Of a DNA stretch of 64,000 nucleotides, positions 1 through 11,911 are shown piece after piece. Each line of letters opens with the position of its first letter. Position 1 is the first letter of the stretch. This stretch comes from Ecdyonurus torrentis. Its lineage: Eukaryota > Arthropoda > Insecta > Ephemeroptera > Heptageniidae. The translations under genes and the position numbers were made by a program. The DNA is taken from assembly GCA_949318235.1 (NCBI GenBank), contig OX439132.1:1999636-2063635 (forward strand). Direction: 5' to 3'. The notes beneath the pieces are model-generated. The model saw only the letters and a program-made list of their open reading frames with translations, did no database searches and was not told where the DNA came from.

Positions 1-173
1 GCATTGCATAATACACACATCTATGTTTGTGAGCAAACAGTGAGGGTCCTTACCGATCTTGAAATCTTGTTTTATTTCATGGCGCAATGTTTTTGTATTT
101 TACTTAATGCATTCATATGTTTTTTAGATCGTAAAAAGTAAAAATTTTGTGATTAAACGATCGGTAAAAACAA
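1..173. repeat. Monomer A of the trimer (reference copy)
   Basis: First 173-bp monomer. It opens with a CA-rich box (ATACACACATCTATGTTTGT), then carries the GAGGGTCC region and a core ATGTTTTTGTATTTTAC near 86-103, and ends in an A-rich tract before the HindIII site. The anchor string TACACACA lies at 12 here, 185 in monomer B and 358 in monomer C, which gives the 173-bp spacing. This monomer carries most of the class-diagnostic differences: GCAAACAG against GCAAGCAG, CTTGTTTTATTTC against CTCGTTTTTTTTC, and the sequence before GATTAAACGATCGG. Confidence 0.93.
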
Positions 174-346
174 GCTTCACATAATACACACACGTATGTT
201 TGTAAGAAAGCTGTAGGCGTCCGAACTTATTAGGAAATCTCGTTTAATTCCCTGTCTTGATGTTTATGTATTTTACATAAGCCTTTTATGTGTTTGTTTG
301 ACCGTATTTTAGAGAAAATATTATGTTAAAGGAATCTGTAAAATAT
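174..346. repeat. Monomer B of the trimer (reference copy)
   Basis: Second 173-bp monomer, starting at GCTTCACATAATACAC. It has the same layout as A: a CA-rich box followed by TATGTTTGT, and the core GATGTTTATGTATTTTACAT near 259-278. It carries the highly conserved GTAGGCGTCCGAAC block. Class differences sit at CCTATTAGG/CCTATAAGG, TTTATG/TTAACG, CCTTTTATG/AATTTATG and CCGTATTTT/CCGTACTTT. T-class units usually lack two bases in the CA box, which explains their 516-bp length. This copy has ACTTATTAGG, otherwise a feature of C-class units. Confidence 0.93.
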
Positions 347-521
347 AACACAAGATATACACACACCTATGTTTGTGTGTGGGTAGTACAAATCCCAATC
401 TATGTTGAAAATTAGTTTTGAATCCTAGCGCGATGTTTTTGTATTTTTCATAAGCCATAAATTATAATGTATTTAAGATACTATTAAGTAAATATTATTT
501 TTAAAGAAAAATTTAAAATAG
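347..521. repeat. Monomer C of the trimer (reference copy, rare variant)
   Basis: Third monomer, opening AACACAAGATATACAC and usually 172 bp. It shares the CA box plus TATGTTTGT and the core GCGATGTTTTTGTATTTTTC with A and B. Only this monomer has a perfect inverted repeat flanking the TATGTTT. This copy is 175 bp because its 3' part is a rare variant (ATAAATTATAATG and a run ending GAAAAATTTAAAATAG) otherwise seen only near 41370-41435. Confidence 0.92.
360..381. repeat. Short perfect inverted repeat in monomer C (hairpin or cruciform candidate)
   Basis: CACACAC (360-366) and GTGTGTG (375-381) are perfect reverse complements around an 8-nt loop CTATGTTT. The element recurs once per 518-bp unit, always in monomer C, and is among the most conserved stretches of the array. 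Monomers A and B have the same left arm and TATGTTTGT but not the right GTGTGTG arm, so the dyad is specific to C. A role in protein binding or non-B DNA is inferred. Confidence 0.8.
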
Positions 522-561
522 GCATCGCATAATACACACATTTATGTTTGTGAGCAGGCAG
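451..561. repeat. Rare monomer C/A junction variant, copy 1
   Basis: Contains AAGATACTATTAAG, AATATTATTTTTAAAG, the ending GAAAAATTTAAAATAG, then ACACATTTATG and GAGCAGGCAG in the next monomer A. The whole set appears only here and at 41365-41475. Confidence 0.85.
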
Positions 562-3500
562 TGAGGGTCCCCACCGATCTTGAAATCTTGTTCTATTTCA
601 TGGCGCAATGTTTTTGTATTTTACATAATGCATTCAATTTTTTTTAGATAGTAAAAAGTGAAAATGTTGTGATTAAAGGATCAATAAAAACAAGCTTCAC
701 ATAATAAACACACGTTTGTTTGTAACAAAGCTGTAGGCGTCCGAAACTATTAGGAAATCTCGTTTAATTCCCTGTCTTGATGTTTATGCATTTTTTATAA
801 GCAATTTATTTGTTTTTTTGACCGTAATTTAGAGAAAATATTATGTTAAAGGAATCTGTAAAATATAACACAAGATATACACACACCTATGTTTGTGTGT
901 GGGTAGTACAAATCCCAATCTATGTTGAAAATTAGTTTTGAATCCTAGCGGGATGTTTTTGTATTTTTCATAAGCCATAATTATGTATTTAAGATAATAT
1001 TAAGTAAAAATATTATGTTTAAAGAATATTTAAAATAGGAATTGCATAATACACACATCTATGTTTGTGAGCAAGCAGTGAGGGTCCCCAACGATCTTGA
1101 AATCTTGTTTTATTTCATGGCGCAATGTTTTTGTATTTTACTTAATGCATTCATATGTTTTTTAGATAGTAAAAAGTGAAAATGTTGTGATTAAACGATC
1201 GGTAAAAAAAAGCTTCACATAATACACACACGTTTGTTTGTAACAAAGCTGTAGGCGTCCGAACCTATTAGGAAATCTCGTTTAATTCCCTGTCTTGATG
1301 ATTATGTATTTTACATAAGCCTTTTATGTGTTTGTTTGACCGTATTTTAGAGAAAATATTATGTTAAAGGAATCTGTAAAATATAACACAAGATATACAC
1401 ACACCTATGTTTGTGTGTGGGTAGTACAAATCCCAATCTATGTTGAAAATTAGTTTTGAATCCTAGCGCGATGTTTTTCTATTTTTTATAAGCCATAATT
1501 ATGTATTTAAGCTAATATTAAGTAAAAATATTATGTTTAAAGAATATTCAAAATAGGCATTGCATAATACACACATCTATGTTTGTTAGCAAGCAGTGAG
1601 GGTCCCCACCGATCTTGAAATCTCGTTTTTTTTCATGGCACAATGTTTTTGTATTTTACATAATGCTTTCATATGTTTTTAATATAGTAAAAAGTGAAAA
1701 TTTTGAGATTAAACGATCGGTAAAAACAAGCTTCACATAATACACACACGTATGTTTGTAAGAAAGCTGTAGGCGTCCGAACCTATTAGGAAATCTCGTT
1801 TAATTCCCTGTCTTGATGTTTATGTATTTTACATAAGCCTTGTATGTGTTTGTTTGACCGTATTTTAGAGAAAATATTATGTTAAAGGAATCTGTAAAAT
1901 ATAACACAAGATATACACACACCTATGTTTGTGTGTGGGTAGTACAAATCCCAATCTATGTTGAAAATTAGTTTTGAATCCTAGCGCGATGTTTTTGTAT
2001 TTTTTATAAGCCATAATTATGTATTTAAGCTAATATTAAGTCAAAATATTATGTTTAATAATATTTATAATAGGCATCGCATAATACACACATCTATGTT
2101 TGTGAGCAAGCAGTGAGGGTCCCCACCGATCTTGAAATCTTGTTTTATTTCATGGCACAATGTTTTTGTATTTTACATAATGCATTCATATGTTTTTAAG
2201 ATAGTAAAAAGTGAAAATTTTGGGATTAAACTATTGAAAAAAAAAGCTTTACTTAATACACACACGTATGTTTGTAAGAAAGCTGTAGGCGTCCGAACCT
2301 ATTAGGAAATCTCTTTTAATTCCCTGTCTTGATGTTTATGTATTTTACATAAGCCTTTTATGTGTTTGTTTGACCTAATTTTAGAGAAAATATTATGTTA
2401 AAGGAATCTGTAAAATATAACACAAGATATACACACACCTATATTTGTGTGTGGGTAGTACAAATCCCAATCTATGTTGAAAATTAGTTTTGAATCCTAG
2501 CGCGATGTTTTTGTATTTTTTATAAGCCATAATTATGTATTTAAGATAATATTAAGTAAAAATATTATGTTTAAAGAATATTTAAAATAGGCATTGCATA
2601 ATACACACATCTATGTTTGTGAGCAAACAGTGAGGGTCCTTACCGATCTTGAAATCTTGTTTTATTTCATGGCGCAATGTTTTTGTATTTTACTTAATGC
2701 ATTATTATGTTTTTTAGATCGTAAAAAGTAAAAATTTTGTGATTAAACGATCGGTAAAAACAAGCTTCACATAATACACACACGTATGTTTGTAACAAAG
2801 CTGTAGGCGTCCGAACCTATTAGGAAATCTCGTTTAATTCCCTGTCTTGATGTTTATGTATTTTACATAAGCCTTGTATGTGTTTGTTTGACCGTATTTT
2901 AGAGAAAATATTATGTTAAAGGAATCTGTAAAATATAACACAAGATATACACACACCTATGTTTGTGTGTGGGTAGTACAAATCCCAATCTATGTTGAAA
3001 ATTAGTTTTGAATCCTAGCGCGATGTTTTTCTATTTTTTATAAGCCATAATTATGTATTTAAGCTAATATTAAGTAAAAATATTATGTTTAAAGAATATT
3101 CAAAATAGGCATTGCATAATACACACATCTATGTTTGTGAGCAAGCAGTGAGGGTCCCCACCAATCTTGAAATCTTGTTTTATTTCATGGCGCAATGTTT
3201 TTGTATTTTACTTAATGCATTCATATGTTTTTTAGATAGTAAAAAGTGAAAATGTTGTGATTGAAGGATCGGTAAAAACAAGCTTCACATAATACACACA
3301 CGTATGTTTGTAAGAAAGCTGTAGGCGTCCGAACCTATTAGGAAATCTCGTTTAATTCCCTGTCTTGATGTTTATGTATTTTACATAAGCCTTGTATGTG
3401 TTTGTTTGACCGTATTTTAGAGAAAATATTATGTTAAAGGAATCTGTAAAATATAACACAAGATATACACACACCTATGTTTGTGTGTGGGTAGTACAAA

Positions 3501-5180
3501 TCCCAATCTATGTTGAAAATTAGTTTTGAATCCTAGCGCGATGTTTTTGTATTTTTTATAAGCCATAATTATGTATTTAAGCTAATATTAAGTCAAAATA
3601 TTATGTTTAATAATATTTATAATAGGCATCGCATAATACACACATCTATGTTTGTGAGCAAGCAGTGAGGGTCCCCACCGATCTTGAAATCTTGTTTTAT
3701 TTCATGGCACAATGTTTTTGTTTTTTACATAATGCATTCATATGTTTTTAAGACAGTAAAAAGTGAAAATGTTGTGATTAAACGATCGGTAAAAAAAAGC
3801 TTCACATAATACACACACGTTTGTTTGTAACAAAGCTGTAGGCGTCCGAACCTATTAGGAAATCTCGTTTAATTCCCTGTCTTGATGTTTATGTATTTTA
3901 CATAAGCCTTTTATGTGTTTGTTTGACCGTATTTTAGAGAAAATATTATGTTAAAGGAATCTGTAAAATATAACACAAGATATACACACACCTATGTTTG
4001 TGTGTGGGTAGTACAAATCCCAATCTATGTTGAAAATTAGTTTTGAATCCTAGCGCGATGTTTTTCTATTTTTTATAAGCCATAATTATGTATTTAAGCT
4101 AATATTAAGTAAAAATATTATGTTTAAAGAATATTCAAAATAGGCATTGCATAATACACACATCTATGTTTGTGAGCAAGCAGTGAGGGTCCCCACCGAT
4201 CTTGAAATCTTGTTTTATTTCATGGCGCAATGTTTTTGTATTTTACTTAATGCATTCATATGTTTTTTAGATAGTAAAAAGTGAAAATGTTGTGATTGAA
4301 GGATCGGTAAAAACAAGCTTCACATAATACACACACGTATGTTTGTAAGAAAGCTGTAGGCGTCCGAACCTATTAGGAAATCTCGTTTAATTCCCTGTCT
4401 TGATGTTTATGTATTTTACATAAGCCTTGTATGTGTTTGTTTGACCGTATTTTAGAGAAAATATTATGTTAAAGGAATCTGTAAAATATAACACAAGATA
4501 TACACACACCTATGTTTGTGTGTGGGTAGTACAAATCCCAATCTATGTTGAAAATTAGTTTTGAATCCTAGCGCGATGTTTTTGCATTTTTTATAAGCCA
4601 TAATTATGTATTTAAGCTAATATTAAGTCAAAATATTATGTTTAATAATATTTATAATAGGCATCGCATAATACACACATCTATGTTTGTGAGCAAGCAG
4701 TGAGGGTCCCCACCGATCTTGAAATCTTGTTTTATTTCATGGCACAATGTTTTTGTATTTTACATAATGCATTCATATGTTTTTAAGACAGTAAAAAGTG
4801 AAAATTTTGGGTTTAAACTATTGAAAAAAAAAAAGCTTCACTTAATACACACACGTATGTTTGTAAGAAAGCTGTAGGCGTCCGAACCTATTAGGAAATC
4901 TCGTTTAATTCCCTGTCTTGATGTTTATGTATTTTACATAAGCCTTTTATGTGTTTGTTTGACCGTATTTTAGAGAAAATATTATGTTAAAGGAATCTGT
5001 AAAATATAACACAAGATATACACACACCTATGTTTGTGTGTGGGTAGTACAAATCCTAATCTATGTTGAAAATTAGTTTTGAATCCTAGCGCGATGTTTT
5101 TGTATTTTTCATAAGCCATAATTATGTATTTAAGATAATATTAAGTAAAAATATTATGTTTAAAGAATAGGTAAAAATAG

Positions 5181-6735
5181 GCATCGCATAATACACACAT
5201 CTATGTTTGTGAGCAAGCAGTGAGGGTCCCCACCGATCTTGAAATCTCGTTTTTTTTCATGGCACAATGTTTTTGTATTTTACATAATGCTTTCATATGT
5301 TTTTAATATAGTAAAAAGTGAAAATTTTGAGATTAAACGATCGGTAAAAAAAAGCTTCACATAATACACACACGTTTGTTTGTAACAAAGCTGTAGGCGT
5401 CCGAACCTATTAGGAAATCTCGTTTAATTCCCTGTCTTGATGTTAACGTATTTTACATAAGCCTTTTATGTGTTTGTTTGACCGTATTTTAGAGAAAATA
5501 TTATGTTAAAGGAATCTGTAAAATATTACACAAGATATACACACACCTATGTTTGTGTGTGGGTAGTACAAATCCCAATCTATGTTGAAAATTAGTTTTG
5601 AATCCTAGCGCGATGTTTTTGTATTTTTCATAAGCCATAATTATGTATTTAAGATAATATTAAGTAAAAATATTATGTTTAAAGAATATTTAAAATAGGC
5701 ATTGCATAATACACACATCTATGTTTGTGAGCAAACAGTGAGGGTCCTTACCGATCTTGAAATCTTGTTTTATTTCATGGCGCAATGTTTTTGTATTTTA
5801 CATAATGCATTCATATGTTTTTAAGATAGTAAAAAGTGAAAATTTTGGGATTAAACGATCGGTAAAAACAAGCTTCACATAATACACACACGTATGTTTG
5901 TAAGAAAGCTGTAGGCGTCCGAACCTATAGGGAAATCTCGTTTAATTCCCTGTCTTGATGTTTATGTATTTTACATAAGCCTTTTATGTGTTTGTTTGAC
6001 CGTACTTTAGAGAAAATATTATGTTAAAGGAATCTGTAAAATATAACACAAGATATACACACACCTATGTTTGTGTGTGGGTAGTACAAATCCCAATCTA
6101 TGTTGAAAATTAGTTTTGAATTCTAGCGCGATGTTTTTGTATTTTTCATAAGCCATAATTATGTATTTAAGATAATATTAAGTAAAAATATTATGTTTAA
6201 AGAATATTTAAAATAGGAATTGCATAATACACACATCTATGTTTGTGAGCAAGCAGTGAGGGTCCCCACCGATCTTGAAATCTTGTTTTATTTCATGGCG
6301 CAATGTTTTTGTAATTTACTTAATGCATTCATATGTTTTTTAAATCGTAAAAAGTGAAAATTTTGTGATTAAACGATCGGTAAAAACAAGCTTCACATAA
6401 TACACACACGTATGTTTGTAAGAAAGCTGTAGGCGTCCGAACCTATTAGGAAATCTCGTTTAATTCCCTGTCTTGATGTTTATGTATTTTACATAAGCCT
6501 TTTATGTGTTTGTTTGACCGTATTTTAGAGAAAATATTATGTTAAAGGAATCTGTAAAATATAACACAAGATATACACACACCTATGTTTGTGTGTGGGT
6601 AGTACAAATCCCAATCTATGTTGAAAATTAGTTTTGAATCCTAGCGCGATGTTTTTGTATTTTTCATAAGCCATAATTATGTATTTAAGATAATATTAAG
6701 TAAAAATATTTTGTTTAAAGAATAGGTAAAAATAG
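5181..6735. repeat. Three trimers: T, K/E1 composite, E2-like
   Basis: Starts are 5181, 5699 and 6217. Unit 5181 is T-class with the long CA box (518 bp). Unit 5699 has a K-type monomer A (GCAAACAG, CCTTACC) but CCGTACTTT and GAATTC as in E1, so it is a composite. Unit 6217 is E2-like with the private marker TTGTAATTTACTTAA, which recurs at 19677, 21231, 32628 and 38327. Confidence 0.85.
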
Positions 6736-8806
6736 GCATCGCATAATACACACATCTATGTTTGTGAGCAAGCAGTGAGGGTCCCCACCGATCTTGAAAT
6801 CTCGTTTTTTTTCATGGCACAATGTTTTTGTATTTTACATAATGCTTTTATATGTTTTTAATATAGTAAAAAGTGAAAATTTTGAGATTAAACGATCGGT
6901 AAAAAAAAGCTTCACATAATACACACGTTTGTTTGTAACAAAGCTGTAGGCGTCCGAACCTATTAGGAAATCTCGTTTAATTCCCTGTCTTGATGTTAAC
7001 GTATTTTACATAAGCCTTTTATGTGTTTGTTTGACCGTATTTTAGAGAAAATATTATGTTAAAGGAATCTGTAAAATATTACACAAGATATACACACACC
7101 TATGTTTGTGTGTGGGTAGTACAAATCCCAATCTATGTTGAAAATTAGTTTTGAATCCTAGCGCGATGTTTTTGTATTTTTCATAAGCCATAATTATGTA
7201 TTTAAGATAATATTAAGTAAAAATATTATGTTTAAAGAATATTTAAAATAGGCATTGCATAATACACACATCTATGTTTGTGAGCAAACAGTGAGGGTCC
7301 TTACCGATCTTGAAATCTTGTTTTATTTCATTGCGCAATGTTTTTGTATTTTACATAATGCATTCATATGTTTTTAAGATAGTAAAAAGTGAAAATTTTG
7401 GGATTAAACGATCGGTAAAAACAAGCTTCACATAATACACACACGTATGTTTGTAAGAAAGCTGTAGGCGTCCGAACCTATTAGGAAATCTCGTTTAATT
7501 CCCTGTCTTGATGTTTATGTATTTTACATAAGCAATTTATGTGTTTTTTTGACCGTAATTTAGAGAAAATATTATGTTAAAGGAATCTGTAAAATATAAC
7601 ACAAGATATACACACACCTATGTTTGTGTGTGGGTAGTACAAATCCCAATCTATGTTGAAAATTAGTTTTGAATCCTAGCGCGATGTTTTTGTATTTTTC
7701 ATAAGCCATAATTATGTATTTAAGATAATATTAAGTAAAAATATTATGTTTAAAGAATATTTAAAATAGGAATTGCATAATACACACATCTATGTTTGTG
7801 AGCAAGCAGTGAGGGTCCCCACCGATCTTGAAATCTTGTTTTATTTCATGGCGCAATGTTTTTGTATTTTACTTAATGCATTCATATGTTTTTTAGATCG
7901 TAAAAAGTGAAAATTTTGTGATTAAACGATCGGTAAAAAAAAGCTTCACATAATACACACACGTATGTTTGTAAGAAAGCTGTAGGCGTCCGAACCTATA
8001 AGGAAATCTCGTTTAATTCCCTGTCTTGATGTTTATGTATTTTACATAAGCCTTTTATGTGTTTGTTTGACCGTACTTTAGAGAAAATATTATGTTAAAG
8101 GAATCTGTAAAATATAACACAAGATATACACACACCTATGTTTGTGTGTGGGTAGTACAAATCCCAATCTATGTTGAAAATTAGTTTTGAATTCTAGCGC
8201 GATGTTTTTGTATTTTTCATAAGCCATAATTATGTATTTAAGATAATATTAAGTAAAAATATTATGTTTAAAGAATATTTAAAATAGGAATTGCATAATA
8301 CACACATCTATGTTTGTGAGCAAGCAGTGAGGGTCCCCACCGATCTTGAAATCTTGTTTTATTTCATGGCGCAATGTTTTTGTATTTTACTTAATGCATT
8401 CATATGTTTTTTAGATCGTAAAAAGTGAAAATTTTGTGATTAAACGATCGGTAAAAACAAGCTTTACATAATACACACACGTATGTTTGTAAGAAATCTG
8501 TAGGCGTCCGAACCTATTAGGAAATCTCGTTTAATTCCCTGTCTTGATGTTTATGTATTTTACATAAGCCTTTTATGTGTTTGTTTGACCGTATTTTAGA
8601 GAAAATATTATGTTAAAGGAATCTGTAAAATATAACACAAGATATACACACACCTATGTTTGTGTGTGGGTAGTACAAATCCCAATCTATGTTGAAAATT
8701 AGTTTTGAATCCTAGCGCGATGTTTTTGTATTTTTCATAAGCCATAATTATGTATTTAAGATAATATTAAGTAAAAATATTATGTTTAAAGAATAGGTAA
8801 AAATAG
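6736..8806. repeat. Higher-order repeat T-K-E1-E2 (first canonical copy)
   Basis: Starts are 6736 (T, 516 bp), 7252 (K), 7770 (E1) and 8288 (E2), total 2071 bp. This is the first complete copy of the four-trimer order that recurs at 29004, 31076, 34186, 49205, 51277 and 61632. Unit 6736 carries GCTTTTATATG instead of GCTTTCATATG, a marker shared with unit 21750. Confidence 0.88.
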
Positions 8807-9321
8807 GCATCGCATAATACACAAATCTATGTTTGTTAGCAAGCAGTGAGGGTCCCCACCGATCTTGAAATCTCGTTTTTTTTCATGGCACAATGTTTTT
8901 GTATTTTACATAATGCTTTCATATGTTTTTAATATAGTAAAAAGTGAAAATTTTGAGATTAAACGATCGGTAAAAAAAAGCTTCACATAATACACACGTT
9001 TGTTTGTAACAAAGCTGTAGGCGTCCGAACCTATTAGGAAATCTCGTGTAATTCCCTGTCTTGATGTTAACGTATTTTACATAAGCCTTTTATGTGTTTG
9101 TTTGACCGTATTTTAGAGAAAATATTATGTTAAAGGAATCTGTAAAATATTACACAAGATATACACACACCTATGTTTGTGTGTGGGTAGTACAAATCCC
9201 AATCTATGTTGAAAATTAGTTTTGAATCCTAGCGCGATGTTTTTGTATTTTTCATAAGCCATAATTGTATTTAAGATAATATTAAGTAAAAATATTATGT
9301 TTAAAGAATAGGTAAAAATAG
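8807..9321. repeat. Short T-class trimer (515 bp) with a two-base deletion
   Basis: T-class unit with ATAATTGTATTT near 9262 where other units have ATAATTATGTATTT. The two-base loss opens a 70-codon reading frame on the minus strand (9125-9337) that is otherwise closed. It also carries ACACAAATC and TTTGTTAGC near the start and TCGTGTAATTCC in monomer B. It is directly followed by another T unit, which breaks the normal T-K order. Confidence 0.85.
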
Positions 9322-11911
9322 GCATCGCATAATACACACATCTATGTTTGTGAGCAAGCAGTGAGGGTCCCCACCGATCTTGAAATCTCGTTTTTTTTCA
9401 TGGCACAATGTTTTTGTATTTTACATAATGCTTTCATATGTTTTTAATATAGTAAAAAGTGAAAATTTTGAGATTAAACGATCGGTAAAAAAAAGCTTCA
9501 CATAATACACACACGTTTGTTTGTAACAAAGCTGTAGGCGTCCGAACCTATTAGGAAATCTCGTTTAATTCCCTGTCTTGATGTTAACGTATTTTACATA
9601 AGCCTTTTATGTGTTTGTTTGACCGTATTTTAGAGAAAATATTATGTTAAAGGAATCTGTAAAATACAACACAAGATATACACACACCTATGTTTGTGTG
9701 TGGGTAGTACAAATCCCAATCTATGTTGAAAATTAGTTTTGAATCCTAGCGCGATGTTTTTGTATTTTTCATAAGCCATAATTATGTATTTAAGATAATA
9801 TTAAGTAAAAATATTATGTTTAAAGAATATTTAAAATAGGAATTGCATAATACACACATCTATGTTTGTGAGCAAGCAGTGAGGGTCCCCACCGATCTTG
9901 AAATCTTGTTTTATTTCATGGCGCAATGTTTTTGTATTTTACTTAATGCATTCATATGTTTTTTAGATCGTAAAAAGTGAAAATTTTGTGATTAAACGAT
10001 CGGTAAAAACAAGCTTCACATAATACACACACGTATATTTGTAAGAAAGCTGTAGGCGTTCGAACCTATTAGGAAATCTTGTTTAATTCCCTGTCTTGAT
10101 GTTTATGTATTTTACATAAGCCTTTTATGTGTTTGTTTGACCGTATTTTAGAGAAAATATTATGTTAAAGGAATCTGTAAAATATTACACAAGATATACA
10201 CACACCTATGTTTGTGTGTGGGTAGTACAAATCCCAATCTATGTTGAAAATTAGTTTTGAATCCTAGCGCGATGTTTTTGTATTTTTCATAAGCCATAAT
10301 TATGTATTTAAGATAATATTAAGTAAAAATATTATGTTTAAAGAATATTTAAAATAGGCATTGCATAATACACACATCTATGTTTGTGAGCAAACAGTGA
10401 GGGTCCTTACCGATCTTGAAATCTTGTTTTATTTCATGGCGCAATGTTTTTGTATTTTACATAATGCATTCATATGTTTTTAAGATAGTAAAAAGTGAAA
10501 ATTTTGGGATTAAACTATTGAAAAAAAAAAAACTTCACTTAATACACACACGTATGTTTGTAAGAAAGCTGTAGGCGTCCGAACCTATTAGGAAATCTCG
10601 TTTAATTCCCTGTCTTGATGTTTATGTATTTTACATAAGCCTTTTATGTGTTTGTTTGACCGTATTTTAGAGAAAATATTATGTTAAAGGAATCTGTAAA
10701 ATATAACACAAGATATACACACACCTATGTTTGTGTGTGGGTAGTACAAATCCCAATCTATGTTGAAAATTAGTTTTGAATCCTAGCGCGATGTTTTTGT
10801 ATTTTTTATAAGCCATAATTATGTATTTAGCTAATATTAAGTAAAAATATTATGTTTAAAGAATATTCAAAATAGGCATCGCATAATACACACATCTATG
10901 TTTGTGAGCAAGCAGTGAGGGTCCCCACCGATCATGAAATCTTGTTTTATTTCATGGCGCAATGTTTTTGTATTTTACATAATGCATTCAATTTTTTTTA
11001 GATAGTAAAAAGTGAAAATGTTGTGATTAAACGAACGGTAAAAAAAAGCTTCACATAATACACACACGTATGTTTGTAACAAAGCTGTAGGCGTCCGAAC
11101 CTATTAGAAAATCTCGTTTAATTCCCTGTCTTGATGTTTATGTATTTTACATAAGCCTTCTATGTGTTTGTTTGACCGTATTTTAGAGAAAATATTATGT
11201 TAAAGGAATCTGTAAAATATAACACAAGATATACACACACCTATGTTTGTGTGTGAGTAGTACAAATCCCAATCTATGTTGAAAATTAGTTTTGAATCCT
11301 AGCGCGATGTTTTTGTATTTTTTATAAGCCATAATTATGTATTTAAGCTAATATTAAGTAAAAATATTATGTTTAAAGAATAGGTAAAAATAGGCATCGC
11401 ATAATACACACATCTATGTTTGTGAGCAAGCAGTGAGGGTCCCCACCGATCTTGAAATCTTGTTTTATTTCATGGCGCAATGTTTTTGTATTTTACTTAA
11501 TGCATTCATATGTTTTTTAGATCGTAAAAAGTGATAATTTTGTGATTAAACGATCGGTAAAAACAAGCTTCACATAATACACACACGTATGTTTGTAAGA
11601 AAGCTGTAGGCGTCCGAACCTATTAGGAAATCTCGTTTAATTCCCTGTCTTGATGTTTATGTATTTTTTATAAGCAATTTATTTGTTTTTTTGACCGTAA
11701 TTTAGAGAAAATATTATGTTAAAGGAATCTGTAAAATATTACACAAGATATACACACACCTATGTTTGTGTGTGGGTAGTACAAATCCCAATCTATGTTG
11801 AAAATTAGTTTTGAATCCTAGCGCGATGTTTTTGTATTTTTCATAAGCCATCATTATGTATTTAAGATAATATTAAGTAAAAATATTATGTTTAAAGAAT
11901 ATTTAAAATAG
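9322..11911. repeat. Five-trimer block, copy 1 of a 2.6-kb duplication (partner 24341-26931)
   Basis: Starts are 9322 (T, long CA box, AATACAACAC), 9840 (E2 variant with CGTATATTTG and GCGTTCGAAC), 10358 (K with AAACTATTG and a 12-A run), 10876 (C-class with GATCATGAAATC) and 11394 (D-class). The same order and private variants appear 15,019-15,020 bp downstream. Monomer B of unit 11394 differs from its partner (AAGCAATTTATTTG against an E1-type B), so similarity changes inside the last unit. Confidence 0.87.
10520..10532. repeat. Poly(A) run variant that removes the HindIII site
   Basis: AAACTATTG followed by 12 A and CTTCACTT replaces ACGATCGGTAAAAACAAGC. Related versions have 9 A in unit 2074, 11 in 4661, 12 in 23821, 13 in 25377 and 10 in 41954. 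The A-run length is variable, and the GATCGG motif is lost with it. Confidence 0.8.

Larger units (their letters stand above)
1..5180. repeat. Domain 1: ten mixed, non-canonical trimers
   Basis: Units start at 1, 522, 1039, 1557, 2074, 2591, 3109, 3626, 4144 and 4661. They combine class features differently from the rest of the array. Unit 1 has a K-like monomer A. Unit 522 has C-class ATTCAATTTTTTTTAG with GGATCAATAAAA. Unit 1557 has a T-like A but an ordinary B with CCTTGTATG. Several end in AATAATATTTATAATAG or AATATTCAAAATAG, endings that are rare or absent in the middle of the window. The pairs 3109+3626 and 4144+4661 look like a two-unit duplication (offset 1035 bp). Unit 4661 ends with AATAGGTAAAAATAG and leads into the first full T unit. 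Confidence 0.85.

Noticed and set aside
174..360. Bacterial-type promoters and ribosome sites (TATAAT-like and AGGA strings)
   Set aside because: Expected by chance in AT-rich DNA and repeated in every unit with no coding frame behind them.
9125..9337. Minus-strand open frame of 70 codons
   Set aside because: It is antisense to ordinary satellite sequence and is open only because unit 8807 has a two-base deletion near 9266. Almost the same peptide starts at 12155-12370. There is no coding signature, and other units have the frame closed.
10058..10066. GTTCGAACC, resembling an RNA polymerase III B box (also 23521, 25077 and 26113)
   Set aside because: Created by one C-to-T change in GCGTCCGAACC in a few units. 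No A box at a suitable distance and no tRNA-like fold was seen, so it is treated as coincidence.
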